From assembly GCA_038087015.1 (NCBI GenBank), contig JASBNA010000099.1, positions 1 through 64,000 on the forward strand: a stretch of 64,000 nucleotides of DNA. Direction: 5' to 3'. The stretch is from Cerrena zonata. Its lineage: Eukaryota > Basidiomycota > Agaricomycetes > Polyporales > Cerrenaceae. Below the pieces are notes generated by a model, which saw only the letters and a list, made by a program, of their open reading frames with translations, ran no database searches and had not been told where the DNA came from. Positions 12,689-25,801 of this stretch are shown piece after piece. The number at the start of each line of letters is the position of its first letter. The first letter of the stretch is position 1. The position numbers were made by a program, and so were the translations under genes.

Positions 12689-15138
12689 CTATCGAGGTAA
12701 GGTTCGGAACTTAGTATCTTTTTGCGTGTCGACTAGGTATATCGGAGGCCTTTTGGGGTCGACGAAATCCCAGTTCGTATCCACGCTAATCGAGAACTCG
12801 CCCCTTTGGGACATTGGTGTGCTCGCCCGCATGAAATGCCCATGGCCACTTTCACTGCCGAGCTCGTTGGCAAACATCTCAGGCTCAAAGTCCGTTTCGG
12901 CGAGTGCACTCTCAGCTCGTACTACATAGTTCAAATCAGATGAGGTTTTCAATCATAACAAAGGATACAACTCACAGTACTGTGCGAAGCCTTTGTTGAA
13001 ATTGAGCCAGGAGATGATTCCCAGTACGGCACACATGATAAGAGTGAAGAGGGACGACACTGCCATGCATGCAAAGAAAGGCCATTGAATCCAAGCCCAT
13101 CGATAGACTTGCTCGCTAGAGTCAATAATTTGTCACGACAAAAAGAAAAGTGGGCTGACCTTGTGTAAAGTACATAAGAGACCAGCCAGTGATGTAAATG
13201 AAGCACACGGTTAAGACGATTGCCATCAACACTTTGTGTTCATGGCGCACTGCGCGAGAAGTCTATGAGTCGATTTCTGTTAGAACTTAGATCGCGTTAG
13301 TGGATATATTTACATACCAAAAAAAGCCAAGGAATGAGAGTCTGAATACGAGGAAGTTGAGTCGGGTCTGTCATCATAATGAACTACTTTGACACTTACA
13401 ACGAGCGTAAAAAGTAATAATGTTGCATATAGAACATTGTGCTGAGAGATGGCAGCGATGGCACCATTGAATAGTTGGTCTGCCCAAAGACCGCTCGCTG
13501 CCACAACAAAGAAAAGCGAGAGATGGAGAAAAACACGTAGAGCAAGGTGATACTAAGAAAATGTAGAAATTTTAATATCGGCAGATAGCCTTGAGATGTA
13601 TCAAGAACTTACTCGATACATCCGAATTATGGCTTCCGGTGGCCCCACCCGGTTGAAGGTATGCGCTTTGAATATCTAGATTAGAATCAATTAGAGCTCA
13701 ATAACTGTATAACGAAGAGCTTGAGCTCGTACCTTCACAAGGTGCCAGCCGCAGAATACAGTTAGAACACAGCCAGAGCAAGCGAGTATGAGTTCGGGAA
13801 TCTGGTAAGAGAAACGTGTCTTGAAGTATGTAGGAAAGAAGTCATAATGGCATGGTGACGAGGGTTCCACAAGAAGGTTATGAAACCTCATCCGGATGTC
13901 TGCTGTTCTCCATATCGTGTACCCCCACCAGCCAACCGCTAGGATACGCATGCAGGACACCGCTAGCCTAAACATAAGAAGATTTCAGAGACATATTGGG
14001 GGAGAAATAATAATAATCTCGCACAAGTGTGGGATGGAACCGGCGAGAACCTAGAGTAAATGAGATGAGCATGTGCAAGGACTAACCGGCGAGAACCCTA
14101 AAAACGTACACCGAAAAGTGATATACCAAACAACCAGAACTGAGAGACGAGAAGCACGATGTCCTCTCTTTTAGCATTATCTAATCTAATTGTGTGAGTT
14201 ATATGGTCAGTAGAAGAATGTCCCAAGTAGCAGACGACATACAGTTGTAATGGATACAACATGACTCTTGTACATTGCTCGTCCAAAAACGTAATTTCAA
14301 TTCCAGAGGCATCGGTGATAAACACGCCATCGACATCTCCCGTTTCGTTTTGAGATGCCTTCATTACAACGTCAACTGCACCGATTGCTAGCGGAAATGA
14401 AGGCGTAGCAGCGAGGTACTCCTGCCGATTGGATCATGCGATTCAGTAGAAGCAAGGACAACAGGCAATTACAAATTCACCGTGCGACGGAAAGGGCCCG
14501 GAGCAGACCAATTGACGTTACTTTGAGCCGTCTTACCAACCAGAGTAATGCAAGGATTGTATGGCACGGTATGCGGAATTTGAGAGCAGAGTTTCAACAC
14601 ATCTTGTCCATCATGACGGGAATGCCAGACGATGTTGGTGCGAGGAACCTCTGCAATTTGCACTATCCCGCTAACGAGATTCGTTGCTGCTTGATCCAGC
14701 TTGACGTTGAAAACAAGTATGAGACCTTGCGCCAGGCAATGGAGAAAGCAAATTGCAAGGAAGGGAAGGGCAAAACGAGTGTAGATGATTCGTTTGTACT
14801 GTAAAGAATATGGATTACGCTGTATTCCAAATATTTCAAATGTTACTGCACATACCGCCGCCTTCAAAATTCTGCATTGAGTATGAGAGATCATTGTTAC
14901 ACGAAGAACTTGGAGAAGAGAGCGAAGTATCAGTAAGGAATGTGGGGATAACTAGTTGAAGTTATTTTGATTCAGAAAGAAGACCAATCGAGCATTCCAG
15001 CCGCAAACGTCGGGCGGAGTCCCGCCACTGGCAGATAAAGTCGCGAGTGCTTGGGCCGTGTCGCAAGCTTGCAACCAGGATTGAGATGGAGGTCGTGCTG
15101 GAGAAAGTCTGGGGAATGGAGAAGACGAGCTCGACATG
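12689..15138 (-). CDS. Multi-pass membrane protein, unknown function (basidiomycete-type)
   Basis: About ten short exons from ATG near 15138 to stop 12689. Visible hydrophobic spans include FALPFLAICFLHCLAQGLIL, AVSCMRILAVGWWGYTIW, IPELILACSGCVLTVFCGWH, the ATLLLFTLV and VLMAIVLTVCFIYI regions, and others around FLHLSLFFVVAASGLW, giving about seven or eight membrane segments. Between the first and second lies a roughly 100-residue hydrophilic region with an Asn-linked glycosylation site (NETG), probably extracellular or luminal. The C-terminal tail of about 85 residues is polar and acidic, presumably cytosolic, ending FRTLPR. Large membrane proteins of this layout are common in agaricomycete genomes and lack an assigned function. 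Exon 1 has a Ser/Pro-rich leader; its join to exon 2 (a 33-nt intron) is the least certain. Confidence 0.6.
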
Positions 15139-17896
15139 TAAATACTTTTTTCGTCGAAAAATGCCGTCTTACGGTAGACCATGTTAACCAATTATGGGAG
15201 GGTGAGAGGGGATGCCTGGACCCTTTCGATGCATCAATTCAAATGCGGGCACAAGACGTCTCACAGGTATGCAAAGCATATTACGTGGCATATTCAGTCG
15301 GGAGAGCTTCGATTCACAACGTACCGGGTTATTTTTGTGTGAAACATAGTCCTTGAGCTTGATCCTGCTGTCAACATCATCAGTTTCCCCGCATGGCATG
15401 CAATCTAGCTGCTAGTAATGCGGTTCTCCTGAGATGATGCATTAGCTCCATCTCTCCGCCCTCGAGAAATTATGTCGTACATAGATCACGGTTGGCGGAT
15501 CCCCGAAAACATTCCGTCCGGTTGAATCGACCGAATCTCGACCCTAAGGACCTTCTCGTGCGGACTTTAGAATGGTTGGGATGGAAAGCTTCTAGAGAAT
15601 CCAGGAGAAGCCTGAAGCTTATATTCGTTGCTACACAAGTACAATACTCTTCCCGGCAATGTCAACGGGTCGGTGTATTTTCCCATGGGATCATGGACTC
15701 GGATGCCGCCAAGATCATCATCAAAGTCACCGGCGATTTCAATCTTCGATGTGAAGTTGAGTTTCGTGCTGATCCTGATCTGTGTTGTTTAGACATAACA
15801 GAGAATACGCCTGTATACCAGTAGCGTACTCGTATTAGCAGCCTATAACTTCAAATGACTGATAGTATCACGGAACGTGCATGTGCCTGGTTTTCCTCAA
15901 GGAGTCCATGGTGCTGCCACAGCGAGAGGACGGCCACAAGGATGCGGCAAAGGGCTAGATATCCATTAGTACAATATCACTAGTATTCCAGCGAGAATTC
16001 GTGTCAGTAACGACGGTTACTGTATCTATTCGAGTTGGGGATATGTGCTCCCCCCTAGGTTGGAGGCTACATTCGATTGCCAGTGTACTTAAAACAAACT
16101 TTTTCATACGACATCCTCTCGGAAAACATGCTTTATTATAATACAAGTAGAAAATTGTTGACAGCTCACCTGGGGCACCTATCAAATCCTACATGGCAGG
16201 ATACTATTTGTTTACCCCAAGGCTTTACGTCCGAGTCCAGCACGATTTTGGTGGTGCGCAAGGTTGCCAGTAGTTGGGAGTACATAGACGGAAAACAGGG
16301 GAAAGGCAGTAATTATTAGTACAACTTGAATGTACACATGTCACTGTCAATGTCAGTGCGTCAACGTCGACTCGGAAGTTGGACTTGCCGATTCGTAGCG
16401 GCACGGTAGTGGTTTCACCTAATTTGGACACTTGTTACTTTAGTTACATTCTTCAGGTCTACTTGGAGAACGCTATACGTTGACGTGTAACATTTTATTT
16501 CTGTGCTAACTACTCAAGAGTAAGATATGGCACAAGCTCGTCGCTTCTTTTTCTTCGGATTTTCTGTCCGATCAACAAGCGCCGTAATTGATATTAATTC
16601 TTAATACTAACTTATTATACATGATATTTAACTCAACTACTCGTAGCCACTAGTTATGTAAGTACTGATAATAGTCCTTACCGTGGTACTAATTTACCCC
16701 TTGACGACCCATGCCGTTTGCCAGTGGTCTATCTGGAGTCTATCATGATGCTACCTACTGTATTACTATGCTAAAGGGCCTCTGCATACTGCATCAATCT
16801 GGTGAAGCTTAGGTCTTGCCTCTTGTTGTGATTTTAACGACTCGGTACTAATCGAGGTGTCGACTGAGTATCATACTTCGTGGTAACCTAACTTGAAGGA
16901 CTGGGCGACCAAAGTCGGTTGTCTGAGTCTGTTATCCCGAAGTGATGGTTTTGGTACGTTATTCTTATAATGTCATGACCGCCTTCTGACACTATGGTGA
17001 CAGTTGCAGTGTCAACTCTCTGTCGAACATAGACGAAGTTGGTTCTTACCGCCCTTGTCATCCGGACTGTTGACAAGATGGTCACAACATTCTCTTCAGT
17101 CTCCACTCAGCAGCGTTCCTTTAGGAACTATGGATAGAGTTTGAAGTTTCAAAATGACGTTTCAAGTTCAGCAGATAAACAAGTTATAGGAACACACGGG
17201 AAGTTTGTGAGTAGATGTACATAGTTGAAACCGCTTTCTACTACTTATCTCTTTAGGTTAGGTCACGACGCTCTGCTCGACTGCTGTCCGAGTCCGCTCG
17301 CGTGTGTTTTCAGTGCGAATCATTCCAGCGTTATTCCAGTGACATCCATAATGTTATGTATGCTCCAGGCCCATCTTTCAGGCTATACTGTATGACCAAA
17401 TTGCCAATTTAGAAGTTCATTTACATGCGCAAGTGCATGATACTGACAGTATTTGATTGTCAGTACCCAGTGTTTCCATCTCACGTAAATCAAGAACAGG
17501 GCGTGCGTTGGGGAGGTACGCAGCGTACCATCCTCAAAAACGACTTTACGTGCAATCTCTGTCATGAGATCATACATGGTTTAGCTCAGAAAATCCTTGC
17601 CCGTGGTCACCGTTATGGTGAGATTTTCCAATGCCGTACTCATACCAAACCGATCTCTAACTTCCTAAATACTATGATGGCGCCAATGGAAGGTTCGAGG
17701 GGATTTTTGAACCATGAGGCAGAGACTGGCGCCTTGTAAACAGCTTTCGTGCGATGTCAAGTTGTGTGATGTCCTGTTGTGTCTGTCATGGTGTCTGTCC
17801 TTGTTAGGTTACTGAAAGCCATTGCAGGTCGAACTTTATGCCACTGAACCCGGGCATGATCATGGGAATGACTGATGCGACGGTGACTTCGGAAGC

Positions 17897-17909
17897 TTTC
17901 CCAAGCATT
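17897..17909 (+). promoter_or_regulatory. Upstream motif shared by P450 copies 1 and 2
   Basis: TTTCCCAAGCATT, about 355 bp before the ATG of P450 copy 1, recurs exactly about 344 bp before copy 2; each is followed within 20-40 bp by CGGTCCGT. It is either a regulatory element or leftover homology from duplication. Confidence 0.4.
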
Positions 17910-18180
17910 ACATCCCCTCGCTAACTCGGTCCGTATGTTCTTTTGGAATATGGCGACAGCTCAGTTGGTGCTCGGCATGCCAGATCCATCCGTCCCCTAT
18001 CGCAACTAACAATTTTTGGACGATTTTCTATGGTTCTCAGGGAATTTTCATCACGCTTCGCAACGTCACTTTTCATCTCGAGGAAGGTGCATGGTTTCCC
18101 CAACTGTCATAACTCCTACACGTTCGGGATTTAGTCAATACTGCTGAAAGATAGAACGATGAAAGCGCACCATTAACCAT

Positions 18181-18187
18181 TATAAAT
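18181..18187 (+). promoter_or_regulatory. TATA box of P450 copy 1
   Basis: TATAAAT, 73 bp upstream of the ATG. Confidence 0.45.
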
Positions 18188-18253
18188 CCTGCAGACATTG
18201 CTTCAGAAGCCGCCAGAAACTTCCCATTGAACTTCCTGTCTTCACATTGACTC

Positions 18254-20688
18254 ATGACTGTGGTGCAGGTCCTCGCAGTACTCATTGGCGGCTGGATAAT
18301 ATGGCAATTTCTCCGAAACTATCTCATTCGGTCTCCTTTAGACAATGTACCCGGGCCCAAGCCTAACTCGTGGTTTAAAGGTGACGATTTCTACATCGAC
18401 CTGTTGAGTATATAGCTCATTCTGTCAAGGTAATATCGGACAATTGTTCGATCGATATGGATGGAAGTTTCAGGACGAGCTTCAAGAGAAGTATGGTTCG
18501 GTGCTCAAATTACAAAGTATTTTTGGTGTGAGTCGTACATTCTTTACTATAAGGCATAAAATCACCAACTTGAAATCTTACTATTCCTAGCGTAAAGCTC
18601 TGTTCGTATATGACCCTAGGGCCCTACAAAGTATTATCATCAAGGACCAGTATATTTATGAGCCTGCTGACTGGAACACATCGTATGAACATGAATCACT
18701 TACATTTTCGTCTTCTTTATACTCACACCCTTCATCAGTTCATTCTCCTTGATGTTTGGCCCAGGCATTCTTGCAACGTATGGTATGTCGATTACCTCAG
18801 ATGAATCGGCGGAACGCTCAATGACTTTCAGGTGAACGTCATCGCAAACAACGGAAAATGCTCAATCCCGTCTTCTCAATCAAACACATGAGACACATGA
18901 CGCCAATTTTCTATCAGGTCGCACAACGGGTGAGCTCTATAGACCTTCATTTAGGATGTCTGGAAGTCATAGACTGGCCTAGATGCGAGAGGGAATCAGG
19001 AATCATGTCAAGCATGCTCCAGGAGAAATTGATCTTCTCCGTTGGATACATCGCACCGCTCTTGAACTGATTGGCCAGGGCGGTCTAGGACACTCATTTG
19101 ACTCCCTTGAAGATGATGCCCCGTATGCTGAGTATCCAAACGCGATAAAACAACTAATGTATGTCATGTTTCCTCTTTCTAGTGGCGTAGGGCTCTCATC
19201 CACTTCACCTCAGAGTTGCTATGCTCAACACGACGGTCTATCGAATGATGATCCCTTATTTCCAAGGTCTTGGCCCGAAATGGTTCCGTCGATGGCTATT
19301 AAATAAAGTTCCCATCCATGACATTCAACGTATGAAGGAACTCGTAGATGTGATGGATGAACACACGCAAAGGATCTTCTTTGGAAAGCGCACCGCTCTG
19401 GAGGCCGGGGATGCTGCAGTAAAAGAGCAAGTTGCCAAAGGCAAGGACATTATGAGTATATTGCGTAAGTCGGCATCAAGACTACGTTTCGACGGAGGAA
19501 CAGACATTGACATTTCGTGTTGATTCTAATAGTGAGAGAAAACCTTAACGCGTGTGATGATGATAAGCTTTCGGAGGAAGAACTGCTTGGGCAAATGTCG
19601 TAAGTCTTGTAGATCCTTCATCACATCCATTCCGAAATCGTTCCTTTACTGACACAACCCAATCCTGACCATCAAACCATGATTATCATTTGAAATAACA
19701 GGATCCTCGTTTTCGCGGCCACCGATACAACAACTAGTGCCTTGACACAGATATTCCATATCATCGCACAACACCAGGATGCGCAGGATAAGCTTCGTGT
19801 TGAGATTATGGCAGCTAAGGATGAGGCGGGTGGTGATATTCCTCACGACGAGCTCATGTCTCTGCCATATCTTGACGCCGTCTGCCGTGAAACATTACGA
19901 CTGTGAGCACATCACAATTTGTTTTGAATTGAATGTAAGTTCAACTGAATCCGCTCTATCACAGATATCCTCCTGTCTCTATCATAACGCGAGAGTAAGC
20001 GTTTCCCGAGCTTTATCTGATCCTCCTCGCAGTATTGCTCATTTTAATGCTCTAGAACTCGGAAGGATATTGTTATGCCCCTCTCGAAACCTATCCTCGG
20101 CCTGAATGGGAAGATGATGCCTGAAATCCCCGTTCCTAAGGGCACAAACATACTTATCGGCATTCGTGCATCCAACCTCAATCCGGATGTTTGGGGAGAG
20201 GATGTCCGCGAATGGAAACCAGAACGTTGGCTCAAAGGTCTACCACAATCAGTGTCGGACGCCCACATCCCTGGTGTTTACTCCAATCTCTAGGTTACTC
20301 TTGACTTCATTGGTGCTCCTTCTAGGTTCTAATAGACTTCTCATAGAATGACGTTCAATGGCGGCAGTCGATCTTGCATGTAAGTCGCAGTCTTACATAG
20401 TATTTTGTCCTTCTCTGAAGTAATGTCTTTATCACCTTATAGCGGTTTCAAATTCTCTCAGTTGGAAATGAGTGAGTAATCTGAAACTCTTTCCATGGGT
20501 TTCCCCATCTGATCGGTGCCGATACAACAGAGGTCGTTCTCGCTGTGCTTCTGGAGTCTTTCAAATTCACAATGTCGACCAGCGGAAATAGTGTCTTTTG
20601 GAACTTCGCGGGTGTCCGATACCCCACCATAGGGCAGGAATCTAATTCCGCGGAGTTCCCTTTGATAATAACTCCTATCAGTGCATGA
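18254..20688 (+). CDS. Cytochrome P450, copy 1 of five
   Basis: About a dozen exons give roughly 540 residues. The N-terminus is a membrane anchor (VVQVLAVLIGGWIIWQFL) followed by the proline hinge LDNVPGPKPNSW, placing the enzyme on the ER. P450 landmarks in order: C-helix region HRKQRKMLNPVFSIKHMRHM, I-helix oxygen-activation motif FAATDTTTSAL, K-helix CRETLRL (ExxR), WKPERWL (PERF-type), and heme loop FNGGSRSCMGFKFSQLEM with the heme-ligand Cys. All splice phases close in frame through PIS-A stop at 20688. It should be a functional monooxygenase needing a P450 reductase. The close match to the other four copies in exon layout shows local duplication. I cannot assign a CYP family or substrate from memory. 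Confidence 0.88.
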
Positions 20689-21183
20689 TGGGGCATTACT
20701 GTCTTACTCTCACGCTTTTTGTGCCAGGACGTTCACACGAATTCATTCTTTCCTATGATGTTATGCTCATCCATACTGTGCCTGAATCGCTATAATTCCA
20801 CCAAATCATTACACCCGAGTTAGTTCAACTAGCACATCTACAGCGGTATGTGCTGCACATATTCCATCCCAACGCAAGTTGACGGTCGTCTGATATTTCG
20901 CATACTATCTATTCTATTCTACTAATGTTACTCTAGCTTGGATCCATACACGGGGTGGATAGGGTAGGTATGACACAGCCGTAATGATTATGACGTCTGA
21001 CCGTAGGGATTGGATCATTCTGAAGTAATGCCAGCGCTCTCTGGAGAAACGTATTGCATACCATTGAGTTGGTCTGACGTTCAACGTTCAACGTTCGTAA
21101 CAGACATTCCTTTTGCACAAGAAGGCGGCTCACATGCGGAGCTTGGGAAGAAGCGGCGCAAGGAAATGGCTCAACGGCATAGT

Positions 21184-21196
21184 TTTCCCAAGCATT
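21184..21196 (+). promoter_or_regulatory. Upstream motif shared by P450 copies 1 and 2
   Basis: Exact second copy of TTTCCCAAGCATT, with CGGTCCGT downstream, at nearly the same distance from the start codon as in copy 1. Confidence 0.4.
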
Positions 21197-21458
21197 GACT
21201 GTATTCTCCGTTACCCTGATATCCGGTCCGTTTGGCCAGTTGACTATGTGGGAGACCATGTCTGGTATTTGTTGTGCTTAGTTCTACATACTCTTACTCA
21301 CAAATGACGATGTATGCAGCTATTTGGGTTAAGAAGCTCCAAGTTTGACTTATCCTGCTTGACTCATACTCTACCCAGATGATCCCTCTCAGCAACGCAT
21401 GCCACTGGAATGCCCGAACTGTCGGCTCTTAGACGACATACCATGGTTATGGACGTGG

Positions 21459-21466
21459 TTATATAT
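21459..21466 (+). promoter_or_regulatory. TATA box of P450 copy 2
   Basis: TTATATAT about 65 bp upstream of the ATG. Confidence 0.4.
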
Positions 21467-21527
21467 GGTTGGAACTCGAACTAACCGTTCCTTTCCCATC
21501 TTCTCATCCAGCCTCTCAATCCCTGCC

Positions 21528-23988
21528 ATGTCTTTACTTCAAACCTTTGCGACACTTGTCCTCGCCTGGGCCGTGTGGCAGGTGTTTCGGGCCTTTATAG
21601 CCAAATCCGCTTTAGACAATATCCTGGACCAAAACCGACTTCTTGGTGGAGAGGTAACGCCACTGTTTGTTTTGCGAAGGTTACCTCTAACGGTTTGTCT
21701 AGGTAATCTCGATCAATTATTCGATCGCCACGGATGGAAATTCCAAGACGATCTGGGGGAGAGGTATGGACCTGTCGTCAAGCTTCAAAGTTTGCTAGGT
21801 GTATGTTTTCTTCAAATATCGACAATATCAAATTGCTGACATGATTATCTTTAGCGCAAGGCCCTCTTTGTATTTGATCCCTTGGCTCTGCAAAATATCA
21901 TCATCAAGGATCAATATATCTACGAGCCCCCGGAATGGGCTACGACGTATGTTCTCTTATAAAATAAAAGTATTAGTATATTCATATACATGATATAGCT
22001 CTTTTGCTCTCGTCTTCGGGCCTGGAGTGTTGGCTACCTACGGTTTGTCTATTTATAAGTACTGCTTTGCGTAAAGTCTTATCAGCCTCTAGGGGAACGG
22101 CACCGTCGACAACGCAAGATGCTCAACCCAGTTTTCTCAATCAAACACATGAGATATATGACCCCTATATTCTATCGTGTTGCCTACAATGTAAGCCAAA
22201 CATCATACTATACGAGCATTCTAGCTTATGCACTTCTTTATCTGTATTTGTTCGTAGTTGCAGGAAGGGATTAAAAACCATATAAACGACGCTCCCAAAG
22301 ATATCGATCTACTCCATTGGGTGCATCGCACTGCCCTTGAGTTGGTCGGGCAAGGGGGCCTTGGATATTCGTTCGACTCGCTGAAGGAGGATGTTCCATA
22401 CACGGCCTATGCTCGGGCAATGAAAGACTTGATGTACGTTTTATTTCCCATTATGTATCATAATAGCTGATCGTGTTACCGTAACTTCCTACTGAAGAGC
22501 TTCCCTATTTCATCTTACACCATACCGACTCTGGACACCTTACTTCAAGAAACTCGGTCCCAAATGGTTCCGTCGCTGGCTCTTGGACCGGGTCCCCATT
22601 CAAGGTATCCAACGTCTCAAGGAAATGACAGACGTCGTGTATGAAAATACAAGACGCGTCTTTTTCGAGAAGAAAGCTGCGCTGGAAGCAGGTGACGCTG
22701 CGGTAAAGGAACAAGTCGCAAATGGAAAGGATATCATGAGTATTTTGCGTGAGTAGTGTGGAGTTTCGGTCCTCTTTCAATTTTTTAGTAGTCACTTGGA
22801 GCTGAACACCTGGACTACAGTGCGAGAGAATATGAAGGCCTCGGATGAAGACAAACTCTCAGAAGAGGAATTGCTTGGACAAATGTCGTAAGTTACGCTG
22901 ATGTTTGCCTTGGTCCGCTCTAACTTCGCCATTTCTAATCCGCCCTGATTCAACCCTATATTTCCAATGCCAATGATTCAGCCTCTTGGTATTCGCCGCC
23001 ACAGATACGACAACCAGCGCACTAGCTCAGACATTCCAACTGCTTGCCCAACACCGTGACGTACAAGAGAAAGTCCGCGCAGAGATCAAGGAGGCCAAGT
23101 TGAAAGCTAGAGGTGATATTCCTCATGACGAGTTGATGGCGTTGCCATATCTAGACTCCATCTGTCGTGAAACTCTACGAATGTAAGTTAGGTTTGAGCC
23201 ATATTGAGATGGGTGAACCTGACCAGTAGCGAATTGGTTATAGGTACCCTCCTGTGACCTTCATGACCCGAGAGTAAACACTTTGATCATCCTTTTACCT
23301 GAACTCAAACTGACGTATTACATATTGTAATTTTTTTTCTAGGACGCGCAAGGACGTCCTCATGCCTCTGTCGCAGCCCATTCGAGGTGTGAATGGACAA
23401 CTGATGTCAGAGATCCCAGTCCCGAAAGCCACCACCATTCTTGTTGGAGTCCGTGCATCGAATATGAATGCTAGTATCTGGGGAGAAGACGTCAAGGAAT
23501 GGAAACCAGAACGTTGGCTCGACAAGTTGCCGGAAAGTGTCACCGACGCTCATCTTCCCGGAGTGTATTCGAATTTGTGAGTAATATCAAACGTAGTTTA
23601 TCATTGTTGGCGTCGATCCGGAGGCTGATGGATTTGCATGGGAAAGGATGACGTTCAACGGCGGTGGTCGATCTTGCGTGTAAGTGATGTTCATCTGTCT
23701 GGATGTCCACGTACGATGGCTGAAGCAATGAATGATGCTAGTGGTTTCAAGTTTTCCCAATTGGAAATGAGTAAGTCGTTCCTCGCTCGTGACGTCACTA
23801 CGACCATTCATAATGGCTTTACTTGGACAGAGGTTGTCATGGCTGTACTTTTGGAATCCTTTGACTTTTCCATGCCCGACAATGGCAAGGACGTAGTATG
23901 GAACCTGGCGGGTGTGAGATATCCCACTGTTGGAAGGGAGTCGAAATTCGCAGAGTTCCCTATGAAAGTGACACCTATCGATACATGA
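21528..23988 (+). pseudogene. Cytochrome P450, copy 2 of five, with a one-base frameshift near the N-terminus
   Basis: The membrane anchor starts at ATG 21528 (MSLLQTFATLVLAWAVWQVF) and reads to LDNI. The proline hinge expected next (PGPKPTSWW) is present only in another frame: comparison with copies 1, 3, 4 and 5 shows one base missing at about 21622. Without it the natural reading runs out of frame across the next splice junction. Everything downstream is intact and in phase, including FDRHGWKFQDDLGERYGPVV, HRRQRKMLNPVFSIKH, I-helix FAATDTTTSALAQ, CRETLRM, WKPERWL, heme loop FNGGGRSCV-GFKFSQLEM and a normal end at 23988. The break is therefore recent or an assembly error. No alternative ATG supplies an anchor in the correct frame. 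Confidence 0.72.
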
Positions 23989-24302
23989 TGCATGGTATAA
24001 CAGATCACTGTAACCTGTACACGATTATTCACCCCTTCAGAAATACACGAGAAAGACAATTTCATTGATGCACATGTTTCTACATTATAATATTCTAACT
24101 ATTCGAACTATGCAATGGGATATGACTTGGTGGGTATGGCACAAATACACTGGCTGGGATATGAAACAGAAATCTAGAAAGTCCAAAACTCGGTCCGCAT
24201 ATCAAGATAGTGACCGGCGCGCGATATGCAGAAATGGAATGAAGTCGACTGCCAGCAGCAAAAAAAACAAAATGGTATATCAGGATCACGGCGTCGACCA
24301 GA
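23989..24302. other. Convergent 3' spacer
   Basis: About 310 bp between the convergent ends of P450 copy 2 and the SMP-repeat gene. Nothing recognised. Confidence 0.4.
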
Positions 24303-25801
24303 TTACAAGCCAGCTTCGCCCAAGGTACGTTCTTCGCCGTCATTCTCGTTCTTGTCGGCGAGAGATTGGGCAACGGCAGCGATAGAGCCTGCTTCGGGGC
24401 GGTGTCCCAATGCTTGCTGTTCCTGTGACTGAATCGAAGCAGCTATCTCTTGCGTTACCTACGGAACAACCAAAAGAATCAATATCCGAACAATTAAACA
24501 TGATGAACTAAGACTTTTGAACACTTACAGGTTCTTGGTCTCTCTGATCAACAGCGCTTTGCACTTGGGCAGCAACTGAATCAGTGGGAGGCCGGTGTCC
24601 CAGAATCTTCTGTTCTTCGCTTTGCAACTGCCTTGCTTCCGTAACAGTGATTGTATCAGGGTTGATCTTCTCATGGTCGAGGGAGCCTCCAGAAGCACTT
24701 CTGTTCTTGGAAGAAATCATCTTCTCGGAAGACGAACTTCCTGAAGAACGACGACGGCCTCCGGTCATACGTTCTGAATTGAGGGATCCACCTGAAGCAC
24801 GTCTCTGAATTCTAGTACATTGAGATAATAGAGTAGAAAGGGGAGACGAAGAGTGTCAGAGAATGCTTGGCAACGGGATAGAATGGGGGCGCTGAGTGAC
24901 TTACTCTATCTTCTTCGCATCCTCGAGAGCGGCTTTAGCAAGGGTTGCAGCGTCGACACCCGCAGTAGAATGAGGATGCTTGGCTGCAGCTGCCTGAGCC
25001 TCAGCAGCAAGCGATCCAGGTGGAGGTCGGTAGCCCAAAGCTTTGTGTTCTTCCGACATGAGCTTACGCGCCTCAGCTAGAATGGTGACACTGGTATCAA
25101 CGTCATGTCCAGATTGAAACAACAGCGTATTTCAAATTACCTTCTCCAATGGCTTCCAAGTTAATAGCGGCAGCGGCAGAAGCAGCATTGGCTTCAATTT
25201 TGGCAATATCCTCCAACGCAGCACGCTGTAAATCATGTGCATCGGGATGCGCATCGGGGACCCCATTGGGATGCTTAGTAGCGGCACTCTGAGCCTGAGC
25301 GGCGAGTGAGCCGGGTGGGGGACGATAGCCAAGCGCCTTGTGCTCCTCAGACATCAACTTCCTCGCCTCAGCTGATCGACAGGAAGAATAGAAGTTAGAT
25401 TGTACTCCAAGGACTCAAGTGAGGCGAGCTTACCTGCTCCAACGGTGTTGAGATTGAGTTCGTTGGTGCTCGCCCGCAGACCCTTTATACGTTCGGCATC
25501 CGCGATTGCGGCCTTGCGCAATTCCTCCGCTGAGATGCGAATCGGCGTGCTAGGGTGTTTTGCAGCTTCGGCCTGAGCCTCCGCTGCAAGAGAGCCTGGT
25601 GGAGGTCGGTATCCGAGAGCTTTGTGCTCTGCAGACATAAGTTTCCTAGCATCAGCTGGAAGATAACGTCAGTGAGTAATCACAGGGCGTCGTGAAATAC
25701 AAGAACATACCTTCGCTGATGCTTTTCAAGTCGATACGGGCACCGAAGTGCATGGCATCGTTGTGGGCAGCTGTGAGAACCATGGTAGAGTTGGAAGACA
25801 T
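24303..25801 (-). CDS. SMP-domain (seed maturation protein/LEA-like) repeat protein
   Basis: Starts at ATG 25801 and spans about six exons, roughly 400 residues, no signal peptide or membrane segment. It holds five copies of a 34-40 residue module. The first three are nearly identical, e.g. LMSEEHKALGYRPPPGSLAA followed by EAQAAAAKHP; the fourth (SEEQKILGHRPPTDSVAAQV) and fifth (EQQALGHRPEAGSIAAVAQS) are more diverged. The order Glu-rich helix, LGxRPPxGSxAAxAQS matches the SMP domain known from plant seed-maturation LEA proteins. Module starts fall close to exon starts, suggesting growth by exon duplication. Between modules 3 and 4 is a Ser/Arg-rich low-complexity linker. Such Ala/Glu-rich hydrophilic proteins are thought to protect cell contents during drying or heat. 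The role here is inferred from the domain alone. Confidence 0.75.

Larger units (their letters stand above)
15139..18253. other. Long intergenic region, no gene recognised
   Basis: About 3.1 kb, AT-rich from 16.5 to 16.7 kb. The longest plus-strand frame (about 15,490-15,824, 110 codons, no ATG start) has protein-like composition but no family I recognise, and may be a gene relic. Small palindromic words around TGACAGT/ACTGACA recur near 17,440-17,465. Nothing else stands out. Confidence 0.35.
20689..21527. other. Spacer between P450 copies 1 and 2
   Basis: About 840 bp, holding the 3' flank of copy 1 and the promoter of copy 2. It contains the shared upstream motif at 21184. No gene seen. 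Confidence 0.4.
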
